A stretch of DNA of 58,526 nucleotides, taken from Algoriphagus sp. AGSA1 (GTDB taxonomy: Bacteria > Bacteroidota > Bacteroidia > Cytophagales > Cyclobacteriaceae). The notes below the pieces were generated by a model. That model saw nothing but the letters and a program-made list of their open reading frames with translations. It did not search any database and had not been told where the DNA came from. The translations under genes and the position numbers were made by a program. Positions 10,101-17,425 of the stretch are shown piece by piece (the first letter of the stretch is position 1; the number at the start of each line of letters is the position of its first letter). The stretch covers positions 1-58,526 of the forward strand of contig NZ_JAJUWR010000033.1 of assembly GCF_021390545.1 (NCBI RefSeq), in the 5' to 3' direction.

Positions 10101-11491
10101 AAGACCAGTTTGGGTAAGGCTATCCGTAAAATATGACTTGCAGCCCTGTCTTCGAAAGATTCCTCCCTTGGCTCGACCCTGACGTTTTCAACAACAATCT
10201 CATCCTTAAAGGAGGAGACGCTCACTTTATCCCCGTAAATCACATGCACATTATCAGAGAAGTACAACTCCGCATTTTCTATATCCATAGCAGCCTCTTC
10301 TCCATAGAAAAACTGATCTTCTTTTTTGGACTGATCCTCTCCCAGGTAAAAATTGATCATTTTAAAATCAAGCTTTTTGATATCAATCCGGTTCTTGAGC
10401 GTATCCTCCAGTTCATGTGTAATAAACTGCCCATTGTTCACCGACAACTCCTGTACTTCAAAAGACTTTAATATTCCTTCTATCAATTCATTCAGATCCC
10501 CGGTCGCCGTACTGTCCGCTGTGCTCGATACACTTTTCTGGACTTTAAACTCCGGATCCTTCATCACTATCTCATCAATCTTAACATTCGAGGTCATAAA
10601 GGCCTCGTTAAGGTTTACGTTTCCTACACGAAGTTTTCCAAGATAAACATCATAATATGCTTTACTTTCTATTGCCTTGTCTGATTTTAGGCTAAAACCA
10701 CTGATATCGATCAGATTATCTAGGGAACTTATGTGCGCTTTTTCAGACTGGATTGCATGCACCCCATCCGGAAGGGGAAAAACCACGTTATCCAGATCAA
10801 ACTCAAATCCCTTAGCATTGAAAGGTGTTTCCCACTCTTCCGCCCTTCTCCAATCGATATCCCTTACCAGCAATCTGGAATTTTCCGCCTTAAGTGAATT
10901 ATGGCTCAAAAAATTCAAAAAGAACAAATTAGCATGGTCAATTTCCAACTCACTGATATAAACCCCCGGGAAATTACTTTTAGCGATGATTTTCTTAAGC
11001 TCATCTTCCAATGCCTTGACCGGAGACCCGCCCTTCTTCTCCCCTTCTGATTCCTCGTCCACCTCTATCCTATCTACACGCGGAGGCAGATCCATACTGA
11101 TATTAGGATTGTCAAACTTGATGTTGCCCACATACAATACTCTGTCAGAGAAATCAAACCATAGATCTTTCAATGCCAACTGATCCAAGGTCAAATCAAA
11201 CAATGCCTGACGCTGTTCCGGTCTCCGTTCACTAATGGGTTTCATAATGACACCATCCAAAAATACCGCACGCCGAAACAGAGACACCCTTACTCTATTA
11301 AAATCAACTACGTAAACATCCTTGGCTACTGCATTGATTTTTTCCCTTGCCCAATTCGAGAGGCACAAATTAGCCCCAAAATAAACTACAAATTCTATAA
11401 ACAGAAGGGAGAGAAAAGTAAACATGACTCCTCTGAGCACCTTCTTTCTAAAGGGATGCCTGGAGTGCTTCTGTTTTCGCTCTTCTGCCAT
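7121..11491 (-). CDS. AsmA/TamB-like large envelope protein
   Basis: A 1456-residue protein with a basic N-terminus and one membrane anchor at about residues 20-45. It is otherwise predicted to be a long beta-rich periplasmic body. A repeated strand pattern of the type (I/V)xxLxhxNGxhxh recurs near residues 180, 350, 520, 710, 1057 and 1234, for example VQELSVNNGQF and IQIDSIAFSNGQVQY. The C-terminal 150 residues carry GRVTDGKWGFRMDEDVARG and resemble the AsmA-like C-terminal region of large Bacteroidota proteins. Such proteins are thought to help move lipids between membranes or support outer-membrane assembly. The assignment rests on architecture only. It faces the T9SS gene convergently, and nothing operonic is visible. 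Confidence 0.6.
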   Translation of the reverse strand: MAEERKQKHSRHPFRKKVLRGVMFTFLSLLFIEFVVYFGANLCLSNWAREKINAVAKDVYVVDFNRVRVSLFRRAVFLDGVIMKPISERRPEQRQALFDLTLDQLALKDLWFDFSDRVLYVGNIKFDNPNISMDLPPRVDRIEVDEESEGEKKGGSPVKALEDELKKIIAKSNFPGVYISELEIDHANLFFLNFLSHNSLKAENSRLLVRDIDWRRAEEWETPFNAKGFEFDLDNVVFPLPDGVHAIQSEKAHISSLDNLIDISGFSLKSDKAIESKAYYDVYLGKLRVGNVNLNEAFMTSNVKIDEIVMKDPEFKVQKSVSSTADSTATGDLNELIEGILKSFEVQELSVNNGQFITHELEDTLKNRIDIKKLDFKMINFYLGEDQSKKEDQFFYGEEAAMDIENAELYFSDNVHVIYGDKVSVSSFKDEIVVENVRVEPREESFEDRAASHILRIALPKLVLSGANLKRLYNEGVFSIGEMLVESPKVEIIELTDKEKPVNKDMVRQLLEGYLNEVAIGKMDLSEGEVQFRNDKGLRSDDVGFERFSLLLENVLLQPNVESDVRNRFLAEEMVLSLYKYRLKLRDNLHEFMADKVLIDSKNSLVVVNNFTLRPEVPDSLQNILTAYGKSVILDISIPEFRVEGIDLMAAYMEEKLVINRILVPSPVASVTRFRKRNIADLPASQVESADEIGSLLTSYFDLIQIDSIAFSNGQVQYSNFAGKRDITLSEDSLSLNLKGFYLDKGQKDNPEKTFFSDEIDLILRKYDFSVAGGDYEVDTDGLRFNSRSRIIAIDNLTISPSSSFKSKIALSLNLPSVSLEGVDIESFVFDNQLKLDKLAVDGSTINLEINKSYKNDSSQLGSISVTSNTLPKSIELVSIGAIEASNSSLSLNYRVGDDDFESIQTDFDLGILGLNLDSAANASKDIAGLFDEINLTLKDFSYTLPDSIHTVRFSDLYVDNSADETVFSNFEIVPNTLTGNPGTVILSAKLDELGVRNNTLRDIQSTGIFDLTQLRLLNPKIDIYLDTAQSVSKAKSQKDTVKSVKSGLVESILLQDILVSNGDIALHSKGAGPIPHMAFNKVNFGLESLGFDLLNTNNSLSPRILLEKDLSLSLANYEIFTRDSLHRVKIGKIKYVDNALVLDEVHFRPTMGRYEFLRRKGYQDDAIEARADRIRIEDIDFDAYFLNKNIKAHVLRMEGLRMDVFRDKRIPLKEGVIKPMPQELMESALFDLELDSVIVQHGLIRYQEFAPKAMLPGSIHFDEVNASIAPFMMRKKSDQEFPLETSRLDVRAKLMGEGDVKLTADMKFGSPYPMDVDVELGEFDLRLLNNMLSRGVFIKVVDGRVTDGKWGFRMDEDVARGTMNFKYKGLKIAFLDSLTLERGGGKLGLMTFLANAFTKSSNPRKFFNRRVTSRVYFERDKSKFVFGGWWRATFSGLRGSLGLGQPKVPRKEEEE

Positions 11492-11540
11492 ATATGCAAT
11501 GATTTTTGTCTAAAATAGGCAATTAGAGTCAATTCCAACT

Positions 11541-11566
11541 AAAAAAAGCAGCACATATGTGCTGCT
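11541..11566 (-). terminator. Terminator of tRNA-like gene, copy 1
   Basis: A perfect 20-nt palindrome (11547-11566) with arms AGCAGCACAT and ATGTGCTGCT. Read on the minus strand it is followed directly by seven Ts. It lies 5 nt past the 3' end of the tRNA-like gene, so it fits a rho-independent terminator for that RNA. Confidence 0.8.
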
Positions 11567-11571
11567 CATTG

Positions 11572-11694
11572 CTGTAGGAGAAGGATTCGAACCTCCACGG
11601 GGCTGTTAGGCAATAGTCCGGTTGAATTACGCTTTATTCTTTATTCCCCACCCCCGAGACAGGAGGGCTTGTCTGCCAATTTCAACATCCTACA
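11572..11694 (-). tRNA. tRNA-like RNA, anticodon position GTC, 54-nt variable region (copy 1)
   Basis: A 123-nt tRNA-like gene. Acceptor arms TGTAGGA/TCCTACA pair over 7 bp, with T at position 8 and a G discriminator. The D arm has a 3-bp stem (TTG/CAA) and loop AAATTGGCAGA, as in tRNA-Leu. The anticodon arm is CCCTC-CTGTCTC-GGGGG, which puts GTC (Asp-type) at 11658-11660. The T arm is GGAGG-TTCGAAT-CCTTC. The variable region is 54 nt, far longer than a Leu or Ser arm, and can fold as GGGG/CCCC enclosing GTAAT/ATTGC. CCA is not encoded. A terminator follows at once. T37 is unusual for a decoding tRNA. It could be a specialised tRNA, a non-translational tRNA mimic or a decayed gene, but intact stems and a terminator argue against decay. 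Confidence 0.65.
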
Positions 11695-12203
11695 ATGAAG
11701 TATCTTTACTGATTGCAGGCCTTGTGCATGCAGAACGGCTTCTGTATAAAACCAAAGTTCAATAGGTCTGAAAAGCAAGCATTAGAAACTGATCGAGACT
11801 GATTTTATTACGACAGTTTTAAATTTTGCTGGGTCAAAATTAGAAATACCATTCGTTTATTAAAATTTTGATAAGATTTAATTTATTTTTTTACAGTTAA
11901 ACCAATATTTAGATAGCTATGGTAAATTATTTATAAAAAACCAATCCAAATATAGGCTCATATTAATGATTTAATAATGGAGATTTGAGACACTTTTACC
12001 AAATGTTATTGGGATATATGGCCAAAAACCAAAACATCAGGAAAATCTGAGAAACTTTAGGGAGTGAGGAATTCATAAAAACGGAGCAGACAGTAGAATC
12101 TTTACCGAATACTGCAAATATCCTCGTTCTTTTCAGCGACCACCTGTCTAACGGCAGTCAGGTCTGCGGGAAATACCTTATAGACGTTCAGAAAAAAAAG
12201 CAT
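11695..12203. other. AT-rich spacer between the two tRNA-like genes
   Basis: No credible reading frame was seen. The stretch presumably holds the promoter of tRNA-like copy 1, but I could not identify a convincing -7 box close to it. A weak dyad (CCTG...CAGG, near 12152) is the only other structure noticed. Confidence 0.5.
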
Positions 12204-12236
12204 AAAAAAAACCATGAAACAAAATTCCATGGTTTT
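12204..12236 (-). terminator. Terminator of tRNA-like gene, copy 2
   Basis: Arms AAAACCATG (12208-12216) and CATGGTTTT (12228-12236) form a 9-bp stem with an 11-nt loop. On the minus strand the stem runs into a T tract. It sits 31 nt beyond the 3' end of tRNA-like copy 2. The sequence is unrelated to the terminator of copy 1, so each gene has an independent terminator. Confidence 0.75.
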
Positions 12237-12267
12237 AGTCAATTAACAATAAACCCAAAATAACCTG

Positions 12268-12392
12268 CTGTAGGAGAAGGATTCGAACCTCCACGGAGTA
12301 GTTAGGCAAATTTACGAGCTCGCTAAATGCTTTGTCCTATGACCTCCACCCCCGAGACAGGAGGGCTTGTCTGCCAATTTCAACATCCTACA
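12268..12392 (-). tRNA. tRNA-like RNA, anticodon position GTC, 56-nt variable region (copy 2)
   Basis: A 125-nt sister of the gene at 11572-11694. The first 47 nt (acceptor, D arm, anticodon arm, GTC at 12356-12358) and the T arm/acceptor half are identical between copies. Differences are confined to the variable region. Here the base of that region pairs GGAG/CTCC where copy 1 has GGGG/CCCC, a compensatory change. An inner hairpin TTTA..CGAGCTCG..TAAA replaces the GTAAT/ATTGC stem of copy 1. The string TTGCCTAAC is kept in both. A G discriminator, no encoded CCA and a separate downstream terminator complete the picture. Seeing two maintained copies favours a functional RNA. Confidence 0.65.
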
Positions 12393-12707
12393 GTATAGTG
12401 TAATTTCAATGCATTCTGGGTGCTTTGAGAGTAAACCGTTTGTTTTTCTCTCTTTGTATGATTCAAATATAGCAGGTCGGTTTGTTTATTAAAAATAATT
12501 CAAAAAATTTTCTAAATTTTTACAGTATTTTTAATGAAAACGATTGAAAAATACACTATCATTAAAATCCACATGAATAATAGACTTCATATTGACGGTT
12601 TTTCAATGAAAGAGTTCAATATTGCCAAAACAAGCCAAAAACGGTTATTTTATTGCCGAATCAGCACTGTTTTGTAAAATTTATTAGTGATTCATCAATG
12701 AGAATCA
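12393..12707. other. Leader of tRNA-like copy 2 and rluD 3' flank
   Basis: No gene is seen in this very AT-rich stretch. It holds the candidate -7 box at 12464-12471 (minus strand) for tRNA-like copy 2. There is no strong terminator after rluD. Confidence 0.5.
12464..12471 (-). promoter_or_regulatory. Candidate -7 box for tRNA-like copy 2
   Basis: Minus-strand TATATTTG matches the Bacteroidota -7 consensus TAnnTTTG and lies about 70 nt upstream of the tRNA-like 5' end. A TTTG exists further upstream, but its spacing (29 nt) exceeds the usual 19-20, so the -33 element is unconvincing. Confidence 0.35.
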
Positions 12708-13742
12708 TTATTCAAAATTCACATAGTTCTCCCACTTATCCAAAACCGACTGAAAATCTTCCGGCAATGGAGCCTCAAAATATAATTTCTCATTGGAAAC
12801 GGGATGCATGAAGCCAAGTGACTTGGCATGTAGTGCTTGGCGCGGCAAAAGTTCAAATGCATTGTGCACAAAGGTCTTATACTTGGAGAACTGGGTTCCC
12901 TTGCGGATTTTATCCCCTCCGTACATGGCATCATTGAACAGCGGATGTCCCAGATATTTCATGTGTGCCCGGATCTGATGCGTACGTCCAGTCTCCAGAT
13001 TACACTGGATCAGTGATACATAGCGTAGCCTCTTCAGTACTTTCCAGTGTGTTACCGCATGCTTCCCCTGACTTCCGTCTGCATAGACGTCCATTACCTT
13101 ACGGTCTTTGGCACTGCGCCCCACATGGCCTACGATCGTACCTGTATCCTCTTCCGGCTCGCCCCACACCAAAGCCAAATAGGTTCGCTCAATGGTATGA
13201 TGAAAAAACTGCTTTGCCAGATGTGTCATTACATCCTCCGATTTGGCTATCACAAGAAGCCCCGATGTATCCTTGTCTATCCTGTGAACCAAGCCTGGCC
13301 TACCTTCATTTCCCTTCATCTCGGGTAAATGCTGAAAGTGGTGCACCAGTCCATTCACCAGTGTCCCAGACCAATTGCCGTGGGCAGGATGCACCACCAT
13401 CCCCGCAGGTTTGTTCACTACCAATAAATAGGTGTCCTCATAGACAAAGTCAAGCGGGATATCCTCCGGCAGCACTTCTGTATCCCGCGGGGGTTTGCCC
13501 ATCAGCACCCGTATATCGTCCAGAGGCTTTATCTTATAGCTGCCCTTGACTGACTCCCCGTTTACCTGGATAGAGCCCGCATCTATGGCTTGTTGGATCT
13601 TATTACGCGTGGCAAAAGCTATTTTTCCTGTTAAAAACTTATCAATCCTGATGGGGGTCTGCCCTTTGTCTATTACAAACTTAAAATGTTCGTATAGCTC
13701 TAATTCCTCTTCATCAAAATCTTCGTCTGGGTGCATGCTCAT
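12708..13742 (-). CDS. rluD: RluA/RluD-family pseudouridine synthase
   Basis: A 344-residue RNA pseudouridine synthase. An S4 RNA-binding domain spans about residues 30-80 (RIDKFLTGKIAFATRNKIQ). The catalytic core carries the family motif GLVHRIDKDTSGLLVIAKS, with the catalytic Asp at residue 156. The conserved VVNKPAGMVVHP and TGRTHQIRAHM motifs are also present. Length and order match RluD, which modifies 23S rRNA, but the closely related RluA/RluC-type members cannot be excluded. The N-terminus is acidic (DEDFDEEELELYE). The start at 13742 has an alternative ATG two codons downstream. The gene is divergent from the broken ACC-deaminase-like copy. Confidence 0.9.
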   Translation of the reverse strand: MSMHPDEDFDEEELELYEHFKFVIDKGQTPIRIDKFLTGKIAFATRNKIQQAIDAGSIQVNGESVKGSYKIKPLDDIRVLMGKPPRDTEVLPEDIPLDFVYEDTYLLVVNKPAGMVVHPAHGNWSGTLVNGLVHHFQHLPEMKGNEGRPGLVHRIDKDTSGLLVIAKSEDVMTHLAKQFFHHTIERTYLALVWGEPEEDTGTIVGHVGRSAKDRKVMDVYADGSQGKHAVTHWKVLKRLRYVSLIQCNLETGRTHQIRAHMKYLGHPLFNDAMYGGDKIRKGTQFSKYKTFVHNAFELLPRQALHAKSLGFMHPVSNEKLYFEAPLPEDFQSVLDKWENYVNFE

Positions 13743-13800
13743 GCTGCAAAAATAAGATTATCAAGCTTAACTTTGGCATATCTTCAAAAAAGCACCTCAA

Positions 13801-14184
13801 ATGCTACATCCAAATCCAGTTCCTACACAGTTTCTTACACATTCTTTTTTGGAGGAAAAGGGAATAGAATTGGTAATCAAGCGCTTGGATTTAGTCCATC
13901 CGGAGGTTTCCGGAAATAAATTTTTAAAACTCAAATGCAATCTGGAAAAAGCTAAATTAGAAGAAAAAACTAAGATTCAGACGTTTGGAGGGGCTTTTTC
14001 TAATCATCTCTATGCAAATTCCCAAGCCGCAAAAGCTGAAAATCTAGAAGCCTTTGGCACCATACGGGGAGAAAAACAGACCCCCTCAACACCACACTTT
14101 CACATGCAGAACGACTGGGGATGCAGTTTCATTATATTGATAGTAATAGCTATAGAGAAAAAGCCACCGCAGAATACGGCTTAA
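13801..14184 (+). pseudogene. Truncated, frameshifted ACC-deaminase/D-cysteine-desulfhydrase-like gene
   Basis: The first 90 codons closely parallel the intact gene at 16514, including VKRLDLVHPEVSGNKF and the FGGAFSNH motif. Around 14072-14082 one base is missing from an A run compared with the intact copy. After the shift, the other frame continues as LNTTLSHAERLGMQ-like sequence for about 30 codons. Homology then stops, so two thirds of the enzyme is absent. The N-terminal 20 codons differ from the intact copy, so this is an older paralogue or divergent allele, not a fresh duplication. It ends beside the AT-rich island. Confidence 0.8.
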
Positions 14185-14185
14185 C

Positions 14186-14569
14186 TCAATATTCGATATA
14201 GCTTAAATTTTCCAGTTTCCATTTGTTTTCTACATTGGTAAAGTTCCCGGTTATAAGCAGATTATCACTTTGCAAAAAAATTTTCATTTCAGCTTTGTAT
14301 TTCAATGAATCATATTGAATATCCCGAATTATAAAGACTCTTCCCACTGTATCATCAGTAAGCTTCAGAACTTCATTTCCAAATGCAATAGAATTACAAC
14401 CTATAGTGTATTCGTTTTGATAAATAAAATAATTATTAGCTGAATCTCTGTGAAGGGAAAATAATTCCTCATCCAAAATTTGATCCATCATACTTTTAAC
14501 TTGGCATTTTTCTCTAAAATTTAAATTTATCAAAACTAAAACAACGATAGGGAGTGTTTTCAAGTCCAT
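14186..14569 (-). CDS. Small secreted protein, paralogue A
   Basis: A 127-residue protein of unknown function with a hydrophobic N-terminus (LPIVVLVLINL) that looks like a signal peptide. After it, SMMDQILDEELFSLHRDS is followed by a predicted beta-rich domain ending in NVENKWKLENLSYIEY. It shares its whole layout with the next gene: Met-Met-(D/E)-Q, a single Cys in YTIGCNSIAFG, and the KWKLEN..YI.Y ending. It overlaps the tail of the broken ACC-deaminase-like gene by position. It may be an accessory or immunity-type partner of the HExxH lipoprotein upstream; that is inference only. Confidence 0.6.
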   Translation of the reverse strand: MDLKTLPIVVLVLINLNFREKCQVKSMMDQILDEELFSLHRDSANNYFIYQNEYTIGCNSIAFGNEVLKLTDDTVGRVFIIRDIQYDSLKYKAEMKIFLQSDNLLITGNFTNVENKWKLENLSYIEY

Positions 14570-14684
14570 ATTGATTTTTAGTTAGAATATGCACTGTGTT
14601 TTGCCTTCGATAAAATCCTGAGTTCGTTTTGGGTATTCATTTGACGCAAAGATTACATGAAAAATCTTAAATACTTGAGTATTA

Positions 14685-15053
14685 TCAGTAAACGATGTAC
14701 GTAGAATTTTCCAGTTTCCATTTCCCTTCAATTTTATTATAATTTCCTTTCAGAACCATATTTTCGTTTTCAAGTAAAACCTCTATGTGCGCTCTAGTTC
14801 CAAGAGAATCCAATTTCAAAATTTTGAAGACATTTCCCTCTTCCTTCGAGCTTGGCACAAGTGTCTTCTTACCAAATTTCACATGGCTACAATTCTCCGA
14901 ATACTCATTTTTAAAAAGGTAATATTCTGTATCAGATTCTCTATGAGGCCTTATGAATTTCATCATAAGCAATTGTTCCATCATACTATCCACAACACAT
15001 GGATGAAAGCTTAATTGAGCCAGTAGAATAGCTGTTAGTATAATCGATTTCAT
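14685..15053 (-). CDS. Small secreted protein, paralogue B
   Basis: A 122-residue unknown protein with a clear signal peptide (MKSIILTAILLAQLS). It is a tandem paralogue of the 14186-14569 product: SMMEQLLMMKFIRPHRES matches SMMDQILDEELFSLHRDS, YSENCSHVKFGKK matches YTIGCNSIAFGNE, and both end KWKLEN.(T/S)YI.Y. Base composition is AT-rich like its neighbours in this island. It lies between paralogue A and the HExxH lipoprotein on the same strand, consistent with one small transcription unit. I do not recognise a family. Confidence 0.6.
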   Translation of the reverse strand: MKSIILTAILLAQLSFHPCVVDSMMEQLLMMKFIRPHRESDTEYYLFKNEYSENCSHVKFGKKTLVPSSKEEGNVFKILKLDSLGTRAHIEVLLENENMVLKGNYNKIEGKWKLENSTYIVY

Positions 15054-15147
15054 CTGTTTTTAATTGTCTTTAACCTGTCAGATGGTAATGCCCTGAATAA
15101 TCATTCCCCTGTGTGAGAAGTCGTTCTCATGGGCATTTCATGACGTA

Positions 15148-16374
15148 TTAATTTCCGGTTAGAATTGATTTTGCGTTATGTCTCCATACGGTTTGGCCAT
15201 AGACAGTCTCCTCAAAAAGGACTCCTTCTTCCACACCTTCTTGATAAGCCTCACCATCCACATTATCCCCAAAATGCACATATTCATGAAGAATAGAAAC
15301 TCCAACCAGAAATGCCAGCCCATTTGCATCCATTGTCCCAGGAACCGAATTTTCCATATCGTTGACTAGATCAATATCTATGAACAAATTATTTGGGTGA
15401 GTAGCATCAAATTGTCCATATATTTCGTTTCCATTTTGATCTGTTCCTAACTGCTGAACAATAATTGTAGGCCCCTCTCCCCATTCTAGATCCTCTTGAA
15501 TTTCAGTTAAAGTGAGACCGGTAATATTCATGATTGCAGTAGTTATCGCATAATTGGTTTTTAAGAGAGGCATTTTATTTTTCAGGTATTCGGTCAGTTT
15601 AGGATACAGATCTTCATAACCTGAATTTGGGGGATATTTAAAGCCGTTTTTGTCAACGGTTGAATAACTGTAACTGGAAGGCCCACCACCTCCTCCACCA
15701 GTACAAGGATCAATCACCGTAGTACTGCATGACCAAGAGGAGCAATCAAAATACTCCCTTGACCCACCGTAATCCCAATACCAACACCCTCTTGTGCAGG
15801 TAGTTGTACTTACTTCATTACATGAAGGATCGGGCATATTAAAGTTGGAAAAATCTTGCTGCTTATGAATCTTCCCATCATAATTTAAGGCTTTATTTCC
15901 TTGATTTTGCATTTCGCCCTTTTTGTAAATCTCCCAATGCGAGAACTCACCATCTAAATAATAGTAATACAGAATACCATCAAATTTAGATTGCTTATGA
16001 AAGACTGGACTGCGAAGGTCATTGTATTTTAAGCTTTCTTCGAACGTGTGTACAGCCACGACGAAAGACTCTTTAATGCCCCTATCACTAATTTTCCCAA
16101 TATATTTATAAGCATGCTCAAGGTTTGCAGAGTCAAATGAAACCGAAAAAGGGACTTCAAAATACCTTGTTGACGATTCTGAAGAATCTTCGTAATACTG
16201 TTCCCATAACAATTTCAAAGTTGAGATTTCTTCGAAATCAAAATTTTGATCAAAATTACTTCTAATTTCCATTTCCGTCTTTAGATCGGAATGGGGCTCA
16301 TTATTGAACTCCTGGCAGCCTGCTAGAAAAAGAAATGTGAGAAAAGAATATACTCGAAAATATCTTGAAGTCAT
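15148..16374 (-). CDS. Lipoprotein with HExxH metallopeptidase-like motif
   Basis: From the ATG at 16374 the product has about 408 residues and begins with a lipoprotein signal peptide ending FLFLAGC, which is why I prefer this start over one 18 codons upstream. A Cys-rich segment (CTRGCWYWDYGG, then several more Cys) and a Gly6 linker sit mid-protein. Near the C-terminus is LHEYVHFGDN (about residues 362-371), a zincin HExxH motif, followed by EEGVLFEETVYG, where a Glu could be the third zinc ligand. Similar HEYVH..D...E..FE..(V/I)(Y/W)G endings occur in putative metallopeptidase domains of Bacteroidota. Substrate is unknown. It may be a surface peptidase or the effector of a toxin/immunity set with the two small paralogues. 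Confidence 0.65.
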   Translation of the reverse strand: MTSRYFRVYSFLTFLFLAGCQEFNNEPHSDLKTEMEIRSNFDQNFDFEEISTLKLLWEQYYEDSSESSTRYFEVPFSVSFDSANLEHAYKYIGKISDRGIKESFVVAVHTFEESLKYNDLRSPVFHKQSKFDGILYYYYLDGEFSHWEIYKKGEMQNQGNKALNYDGKIHKQQDFSNFNMPDPSCNEVSTTTCTRGCWYWDYGGSREYFDCSSWSCSTTVIDPCTGGGGGGPSSYSYSTVDKNGFKYPPNSGYEDLYPKLTEYLKNKMPLLKTNYAITTAIMNITGLTLTEIQEDLEWGEGPTIIVQQLGTDQNGNEIYGQFDATHPNNLFIDIDLVNDMENSVPGTMDANGLAFLVGVSILHEYVHFGDNVDGEAYQEGVEEGVLFEETVYGQTVWRHNAKSILTGN

Positions 16375-16513
16375 CATAAAAGAAGGTTTATGTGACTTTA
16401 ATCTAATAAAAATCTCATATGAATTCAAATCTCCTTTTTTCTTTTATCATACTCACCCCATGTTTTATTTAAATCACTAAATCATAAAATATTCACTATC
16501 CTTAGCTTTGTGC

Positions 16514-17425
16514 ATGATTTTGCCATACACAACACCCACGGAATCTTTGTCTCATCCTACCCTAACAAATCTTGGACTGGGGCTAGAAGTCAAACGCTTG
16601 GATCTCGTCCATCCGGAGGTCTCGGGAAATAAATTTTTCAAACTCAAATACAATCTGGAACATGCTAAAAATGAAGGGAAAAGCAAGATTCTGACTTTTG
16701 GAGGGGCTTTTTCGAATCATATCTACGCCACGGCAGAAGCCGCAAAAACTGAAAATCTAGAAGCCATTGGCATCATACGGGGAGAAAAAACAGAACCCCT
16801 CAACACCACACTTTCACATGCAGAAAGACTGGGAATGCAACTTCACTTTATCGATAGAACGACCTACAGAAAAAAAACAGAGCCTGGGTTTATAGCGGGT
16901 CTGAAAGAGAAGTTCGGGGATTTTTATTTGATCCCGGAAGGCGGCACCAACGGATTGGCGATCCAGGGAACCTCCGAAATCCTTGGCTCTGAAGATCAGC
17001 AATTCTCATTTATCTGCTCCTCTATCGGCACTGGAGGGACTTTCGCAGGACTGTATGCTTCACTTTCTGAAAAGCAAATACTCCTCGGCTTCTCTTCTCT
17101 AAAGGGAGAATTTATACTGAATGAAATCTCTGATCTGATTGATGAATATCAGCTAGCCAGTCAAGGATCGTATGAGATTTTTACTAATTACCACTTTGGC
17201 GGCTATGCCAAACACAAGCAAGAATTGATCGATTTCATCTGGTGGTTTTACGAGAGTTTCGGGATTGCACTTGACCCTATTTATACAGGAAAAATGGCTT
17301 TTGGACTCTGGGAGCTTATATGTACGGGCTATTTCCCAAAAGGCTCCAAAATCCTGATGATCCACACCGGAGGACTGCAGGGCAACGTAGGGTTTACGGA
17401 CAGGACAGGAATAATGCTCCCTTGA
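16514..17425 (+). CDS. ACC-deaminase/D-cysteine-desulfhydrase-like PLP enzyme
   Basis: A 303-residue PLP-dependent enzyme of the tryptophan-synthase-beta superfamily. SGNKFFKLK holds the probable PLP lysine at about residue 40 (GNKxxKL motif). FGGAFSNH is the usual substrate/PLP-phosphate-side motif, and SIGTGGTFAGL is the PLP-phosphate-binding glycine loop. The ending IHTGGLQGNVGF is typical of the family. True substrate (ACC, D-cysteine or another) cannot be told from sequence. A TTG two codons upstream is possible, but the ATG at 16514 is preferred. The TGA stop codon is part of a REP unit that begins at 17422. It is the intact relative of the broken copy at 13801. Confidence 0.8.
   Translation: MILPYTTPTESLSHPTLTNLGLGLEVKRLDLVHPEVSGNKFFKLKYNLEHAKNEGKSKILTFGGAFSNHIYATAEAAKTENLEAIGIIRGEKTEPLNTTLSHAERLGMQLHFIDRTTYRKKTEPGFIAGLKEKFGDFYLIPEGGTNGLAIQGTSEILGSEDQQFSFICSSIGTGGTFAGLYASLSEKQILLGFSSLKGEFILNEISDLIDEYQLASQGSYEIFTNYHFGGYAKHKQELIDFIWWFYESFGIALDPIYTGKMAFGLWELICTGYFPKGSKILMIHTGGLQGNVGFTDRTGIMLP

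Noticed and set aside
11572..11694. tmRNA or intron-containing tRNA
   Set aside because: The acceptor halves are not permuted, no tag frame is seen, and no intron ends lie in the anticodon loop. The extra sequence is in the variable region and is folded there.
12268..12392. tRNA-Sec candidate
   Set aside because: It has a long variable arm and G discriminator, but the anticodon loop contains GTC and not TCA, the D stem is 3 bp, and the acceptor/T arm is a standard 7+5.
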